DNA from: Desulfosporosinus sp. Tol-M
GTDB lineage: Bacteria > Bacillota > Desulfitobacteriia > Desulfitobacteriales > Desulfitobacteriaceae
Direction: 5' to 3'
Assembly: GCA_000770645.1 (NCBI GenBank)
Contig: JQID01000115.1
Location: 1 to 62,847 of the forward strand
DNA: 62,847 nt
Below the pieces are notes generated by a model that was not told the DNA's origin, searched no databases, and saw nothing but the letters and a program-made list of their open reading frames with translations. The position numbers and the translations under genes were made by a program. The stretch's first letter is position 1; each line of letters begins with the position of its first letter. Of the stretch, positions 58,809-62,847 are shown one piece after another.

Positions 58809-60383
58809 ATGGAAAACAAGTTCAAAGAGTCATTGCTCGACAAAAATTCTCTGTGCGTGACGTGGGAGCTCGTACCGGGGAGAGGCGCAAACGAAAAGGC
58901 CCAGGAAACCGCTATCGCCTCTGCGGAACAAGCAGCTAAGGGTGGCCGAGTCCATGCGCTCACCATCACTGATAACCCTGGGGGTAATCCGGCAATGCTT
59001 GCTGATTATTTGGGAATGGAAATTCTCAAAATGGGAATCGAACCGTTGGTACATTTCACCTGTAAAGACAAGAACCGCAATCAGATGGAAAGCCAATTGT
59101 ATGCTTTGGATCGTGCAAAAGTTCGTAACCTCTTAGTGATGACAGGAGACTATCCGGTTTCCGGTTTTCAAGGACGCCCTAAACCAGTCTTTGATCTTGA
59201 TCCCTCCAATACCTTACAACTGATAACTGAAATGAATAAGGGCTTGGAAGTTCAAGGTATGAAGGGACCAACTTATCACGCACCCAGTACCTTTTTCGCA
59301 GGAGCAGCTGTTTCTCCGTTTAAGTCCACGGAGGCCGAACTGATGGTTCAGTACTACAAGCTGAAAAAGAAAATTGAAAGCGGTGCTCAATTTATTGTCA
59401 TGCAACTTGGGTATGACGTCAGGAAATGCCACGAAGTCCTGCAGTTTCTGAAAATCAATAATCTTGATATACCGGTTATGGGGAACATTTATGTTCTTCC
59501 TTATGGAGCGGCAAATCTAATGAATAAAAACAAGTTGCCCGGTTGTGTAGTCACGGACAAACTATTGGCAGAACTCAATACGGAAAAAAGTGCCCCTGAT
59601 AAAGGGGTTGGTCAGCGGATGCTGAGGGCAGCCAAATTGTACGCGATCTTGAAAGGCATGGGCGTTGCCGGAGTTCATATTGGCGGACATAATCTTAAAT
59701 ACGAACAAGTAGAATACATCCTTGACAAGGGGGAGGAACTTAGTCCGGACTGGCAAGATCTGGTCAAGGAATTCGATTATCCGCAAACGAATGGCTTCTA
59801 CTACTTTGAAAAAGATGAGTTGACCGGCTTGAATACAGATCGACCCACAAATCGTGCCAATCTTCCCTTAGATGCCCCAACCGGGGCGATGTATACGCTG
59901 CTGAGGGGGATGCATGGTCTCTTGTTCACACCGCACAAGAGACTATTCCCCATGATGCGCGGGATGTATCGTGCGGCAGAGGGTAAGAAAAAAACTGAAA
60001 AGGGACTGCATGCAATAGAGCATCTTGTCAAGGTCGCAATGCTTGATTGCAAGGATTGCGGCGATTGTGCCATCTTGGATTTAGCTTATCTTTGCCCGAT
60101 GTCCCAATGTCCAAAAAATCAGCGTAACGGGGCTTGTGGCGGGAGTTTAGACGGTTGGTGTGAAGTTTATCCTCAAGAAAAGAAATGTGTCTGGGTCAGA
60201 GCTTATGCAAGACTCAAAAAATATGGGGAAGAAGCATCGTTGGATGTTCCCGCGGTGCCGCCTGCGAATTGGGATTTCTATCAGACATCCTCTTGGTCTA
60301 ATTTCTTTTTGGGAAAAGACCATTCAGCATCACGCTTAGGCATCAAGCGTCCGGAGAGTAAGATAAAAGATGGGACTGTGTGA
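58809..60383 (+). CDS. metF: Methylenetetrahydrofolate reductase, MetF with MTHFR_C/MetV-like extension
   Basis: 524 residues: a MetF TIM barrel (about 15-310, 'SLCVTWELVPGRGANEKAQ', 'VHALTITDNPGGNPAM', 'VRNLLVMTGDYPV', 'AQFIVMQLGYDVRKCHEVL') fused to a C-terminal cysteine-rich MTHFR_C domain ('LDCKDCGDCAILDLAYLCPMSQCPKNQRNGACGGSLDGWCEV') of the kind found in acetogen MetV. It interconverts methylene-THF and methyl-THF, a Wood-Ljungdahl methyl-branch step. An Rnf complex and a formate dehydrogenase in the same window fit that role. The terminator hairpin includes its last codons. Confidence 0.92.
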   Translation: MENKFKESLLDKNSLCVTWELVPGRGANEKAQETAIASAEQAAKGGRVHALTITDNPGGNPAMLADYLGMEILKMGIEPLVHFTCKDKNRNQMESQLYALDRAKVRNLLVMTGDYPVSGFQGRPKPVFDLDPSNTLQLITEMNKGLEVQGMKGPTYHAPSTFFAGAAVSPFKSTEAELMVQYYKLKKKIESGAQFIVMQLGYDVRKCHEVLQFLKINNLDIPVMGNIYVLPYGAANLMNKNKLPGCVVTDKLLAELNTEKSAPDKGVGQRMLRAAKLYAILKGMGVAGVHIGGHNLKYEQVEYILDKGEELSPDWQDLVKEFDYPQTNGFYYFEKDELTGLNTDRPTNRANLPLDAPTGAMYTLLRGMHGLLFTPHKRLFPMMRGMYRAAEGKKKTEKGLHAIEHLVKVAMLDCKDCGDCAILDLAYLCPMSQCPKNQRNGACGGSLDGWCEVYPQEKKCVWVRAYARLKKYGEEASLDVPAVPPANWDFYQTSSWSNFFLGKDHSASRLGIKRPESKIKDGTV

Positions 60384-60404
60384 AAACACAGCCCCATCTT
60401 TATA
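60369..60404 (+). terminator. Terminator overlapping the metF stop codon
   Basis: GATGGG-A-CTGTG / CACAG-CCCCATC around TGAAAA, followed by TTTAT. The left arm encodes the last metF codons and the stop lies at the loop base. Related to the hairpin at 29990. Confidence 0.8.
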
Positions 60405-60445
60405 ATACCGTGCGTAACCTGTATTGGTGAATAGTCAACAAACTA

Positions 60446-62539
60446 TTAAAGCATAAATAACATTTGTGCATAGGTGGGAAGCGGCCAGAGGTCAGCGTCA
60501 ATGATTGTTTCCAGTTTATCTCCATCAATCCGGAGGGCTTCCATTGCTTTGAAAACGACATCTCGATAGTAAACGCCATGCTCATAGGCATCGCCAAGCA
60601 AAGCATTGGCTGTTTGAACGTCTTGTTCCAAGGCGTTTAATTTTTCTTCAAGGGAAACCAGGGTGGAGCAGAGATTTTTCAGGAGGTCTTCTTGAACCGA
60701 TACATCTGTAGTTTTGGAAGCGGATTTAATTGCATTGATGGAATTAGCCAATTGGGTGGAATATTTGACGGCTGCCGGGATAATCTGATGCTTGGCCATG
60801 TCGATCATGGTTAGGGCTTCGATGTTAATCTGTTTGCAATATTGCTCCAAGTTGATTTCATAACGAGATTCCAGTTCGGTCCGGTCCAATACTTTATGTT
60901 TTTCATACAAGTCGATTGTGGACTCGCGGAGGAGAACAAGTGCGGCATCAACTGTGGAGGAGATATTAGGGAGTCCGCGTTTAGCGGCTTCTTCAACCCA
61001 CTCCGCAGAATAACCGTTTCCGTCAAAGAGGATTCTTTTGTGATTTGTAACGGTTTCCTGAAGGAGTTCTTGAAGAACTTGATTGAAGTCGGCTGCTTGT
61101 TCCAGACGATCAGCAAATTGAGAAAGGACCTCGGCAATAATTAAATTAAATACGACGTTTGGTCCGGAGATGGATTGAGAGGAACCAATCATCCTAAATT
61201 CGAATTTATTGCCGGTAAAAGCGAAGGGAGAGGTGCGATTGCGATCCGTAGAATCTTTACGGAAAGCGGGCAGTGTTTTTACGCCGCTGGCTAATTTTTC
61301 CCCTTGGAGGGAGCGGTTAAGTCCCCCGCTTTCAAGTTGGGCAAAAATATCGGTGAGCTGATCCCCAAGGAAAATGGAGATAATGGCGGGCGGCGCTTCG
61401 TTAGCACCGAGACGGTGGTCATTCCCAGGGTTAGCGGCTGAACCCCGCAGCAATTCTGCATAATCATCAACAGCTTTAACCACCGCACAGATGATCGTCA
61501 GGAACTGGAGATTTTCATGAGGAGTATGGCCGGGTTCAAGGAGGTTCAGCCCATCGTTGGTTGTTAGAGACCAGTTGTTATGTTTACCGGAACCATTGAT
61601 GCCGGCAAAGGGTTTTTCATGAAGCAGGCAAACCATATTATGTCGCAGAGCCACTTTTTTCATGGTTTCCATAACGAGTTGGTTGTGGTCGGCGGCAATA
61701 TTAGTTGTTCCATAAATAGGTGCCAGCTCAAATTGCCCAGGAGCCACTTCGTTATGCTGGGTTTTGGCCAGAACACCAAGCTTCCACAATTCGACGTTCA
61801 ATTCATTCATAAAGGAGGCTACGCGTGTTTTAATGCTTCCGAAGTAATGATCATCCAGTTCCTGGCCCTTAGGTGGCATAGCTCCAAACAGGGTCCGACC
61901 GGTGAGCATAAGGTCAAGACGTTGGTCGAAGAATTTCTTGTCTACAAGAAAATACTCTTGCTCTGCTCCGACCGAGCTGGTGACACGGGCAGTTGTCGTA
62001 TTGCCGAAGAGTCGTAAGACGCGCAAGGCTTGTTTGGAAAGCGTCTGCATAGAGCGAAGAAGCGGAGTTTTTTTGTCCAGTGCTTCTCCAGTGTAGGAAC
62101 AAAAAGCCGTGGGGATACACAAAGTTAATAAGTCGGCGTCTTTTTTAAGAAACGCAGGGGAGGTGCAGTCCCAAATCGTGTAGCCTCGTGCTTCAAACGT
62201 GGCGCGAATTCCGCCGCTGGGAAAAGAGGAAGCATCAGGCTCGCCCTGACTCAGTTCCTTACCGGAAAATTCCATAACCACGTTACCATATTTTGTTGGG
62301 GAGATAAAGGAATCCTGCTTCTCGGCAGTGATTCCGGTCAGCGGCTGGAACCAGTGGGTAAAATGCGTCGCTCCCTTTTCAATTGCCCAATCTTTCATGG
62401 CGTTGGCTACGATTTCAGCCACACCGGGATCAAGCGCAAGCCCTTCTTCGATCGTCTTACGCAAGGATTTATAGGTTGCATGTGGTAAACGTTCTTTCAT
62501 CACAGCATCATTAAAAACGTTCTCACCAAAAATTTTCAT
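60446..62539 (-). CDS. glnN: Glutamine synthetase type III
   Basis: 697 residues, the usual GSIII length: '[17 protein letters not shown]', '[22 protein letters not shown]', '[17 protein letters not shown]', '[26 protein letters not shown]', '[17 protein letters not shown]', '[16 protein letters not shown]'. It makes glutamine from glutamate, ammonium and ATP in a double-ring dodecamer. ATG 62539 follows AAAGGGGT. A terminator hairpin in the 5' leader suggests transcription attenuation. Confidence 0.95.
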   Translation of the reverse strand: MKIFGENVFNDAVMKERLPHATYKSLRKTIEEGLALDPGVAEIVANAMKDWAIEKGATHFTHWFQPLTGITAEKQDSFISPTKYGNVVMEFSGKELSQGEPDASSFPSGGIRATFEARGYTIWDCTSPAFLKKDADLLTLCIPTAFCSYTGEALDKKTPLLRSMQTLSKQALRVLRLFGNTTTARVTSSVGAEQEYFLVDKKFFDQRLDLMLTGRTLFGAMPPKGQELDDHYFGSIKTRVASFMNELNVELWKLGVLAKTQHNEVAPGQFELAPIYGTTNIAADHNQLVMETMKKVALRHNMVCLLHEKPFAGINGSGKHNNWSLTTNDGLNLLEPGHTPHENLQFLTIICAVVKAVDDYAELLRGSAANPGNDHRLGANEAPPAIISIFLGDQLTDIFAQLESGGLNRSLQGEKLASGVKTLPAFRKDSTDRNRTSPFAFTGNKFEFRMIGSSQSISGPNVVFNLIIAEVLSQFADRLEQAADFNQVLQELLQETVTNHKRILFDGNGYSAEWVEEAAKRGLPNISSTVDAALVLLRESTIDLYEKHKVLDRTELESRYEINLEQYCKQINIEALTMIDMAKHQIIPAAVKYSTQLANSINAIKSASKTTDVSVQEDLLKNLCSTLVSLEEKLNALEQDVQTANALLGDAYEHGVYYRDVVFKAMEALRIDGDKLETIIDADLWPLPTYAQMLFML

Positions 62540-62576
62540 TATATTAACGACCCCTTTCCTAACTTCAAATAAAAGA

Positions 62577-62616
62577 AACAAAAAAAACCCCCTTAAAGAT
62601 TTCCAAAATCTTTAAG
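62577..62616 (-). terminator. Leader terminator upstream of glnN
   Basis: On the minus strand CTTAAAGATT / AATCTTTAAG is followed by GGGGG and eight Ts. It ends about 38 bases before the glnN ATG and about 30 bases after the predicted transcription start. It is a candidate attenuator. Confidence 0.75.
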
Positions 62617-62647
62617 AAGCGTCATCATTCCATTAAAATATACTGCT

Positions 62648-62676
62648 AATTTATCACTTTATAAGCCAAATGACAA
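62648..62676 (-). promoter_or_regulatory. Promoter of glnN
   Basis: -35 TTGTCA (62671-62676), 17-bp spacer, -10 TAAATT (62648-62653). Beyond it, to the window end at 62847, I see no gene. Confidence 0.5.
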
Positions 62677-62847
62677 GAAATATTTTAAGTATACAGTATT
62701 TAAAGAATTCAATTATAATGAGTCTAAGTTAGTGATATGCTGTTCTAAAGGGGATTTGGCACCTAGGCATACCTCATTAACCTAATTGCATGCACGGATA
62801 GTTTATGTAATATTTTATACATTTCTAATTATTAGATAAATATAAAG

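Overview
The window looks like a chromosomal segment of an anaerobic, spore-forming, low-GC Gram-positive bacterium of the Desulfosporosinus/Desulfitobacterium group (Peptococcaceae-like). This is inferred from gene content. There are two alpha/beta-type small acid-soluble spore proteins and a CotF-like coat protein. There is also a six-subunit Rnf complex, a selenocysteine-containing Tat-exported formate dehydrogenase, a large MetF-type methylenetetrahydrofolate reductase, a type III glutamine synthetase and the mercury-methylation pair hgcAB. The taxon was not computed.

Layout, 1-16 kb. The left edge has a truncated Phd/YefM antitoxin, a complete antitoxin/toxin pair, and relics of a BREX brxL gene and of a glutamine amidotransferase. 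The amidotransferase relic runs in frame into a split transketolase that is co-transcribed with a RuBisCO-like protein. Next come an MBL-fold hydrolase, a DUF1456 protein, a MATE exporter, a double-GTPase dynamin-like protein and a TauABC-like ABC importer. At 14.68-16.9 kb lies arsR-arsC-hgcA-hgcB behind a strong promoter with two near-identical operators. This is an arsenic-responsive-looking operon carrying the mercury methylation genes.

Layout, 17-40 kb. An FAD oxidoreductase and a DUF1015 protein precede a minus-strand operon rseC-rnfCDGEAB-apbE-nusGII-Gx-ecfT. This operon builds the ferredoxin:NAD+ Rnf ion pump and probably the machinery that supplies and attaches its covalent flavins. 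Next are a NifX-like protein, a DUF1847 protein, RadC, a pyruvate/oxaloacetate carboxyltransferase, and a stand-alone AICAR transformylase behind a clear ZTP (pfl) riboswitch. Spore proteins, LysE, tRNA-Leu(CAG), UbiX, a phasin-like coiled coil, a UbiB kinase and CotF follow.

Layout, 40-63 kb. A decayed molybdate/tungstate transporter ATPase lies just before copA-copZ. A membrane-bound Cache sensor fused directly to a CitB-type DNA-binding domain then precedes the formate dehydrogenase operon (fdhA with in-frame UGA and SECIS hairpin, Fe-S subunit, cytochrome b subunit, fdhE). Between the regulator and fdhA lies a helically phased TTGGT array and a Rex-like palindrome. The right end holds prfC, membrane proteins, a NlpC/P60 hydrolase, an SPFH protein with a ribbon-helix-helix partner, an SDR, metF and glnN with a leader terminator.

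Together, the formate dehydrogenase, Rnf and MetF fit formate/H2-linked anaerobic energy and C1 metabolism. The points that most deserve follow-up are the ars-hgc operon, the Cache-HTH one-component regulator with its phased repeat, and the transketolase/RuBisCO-like operon.
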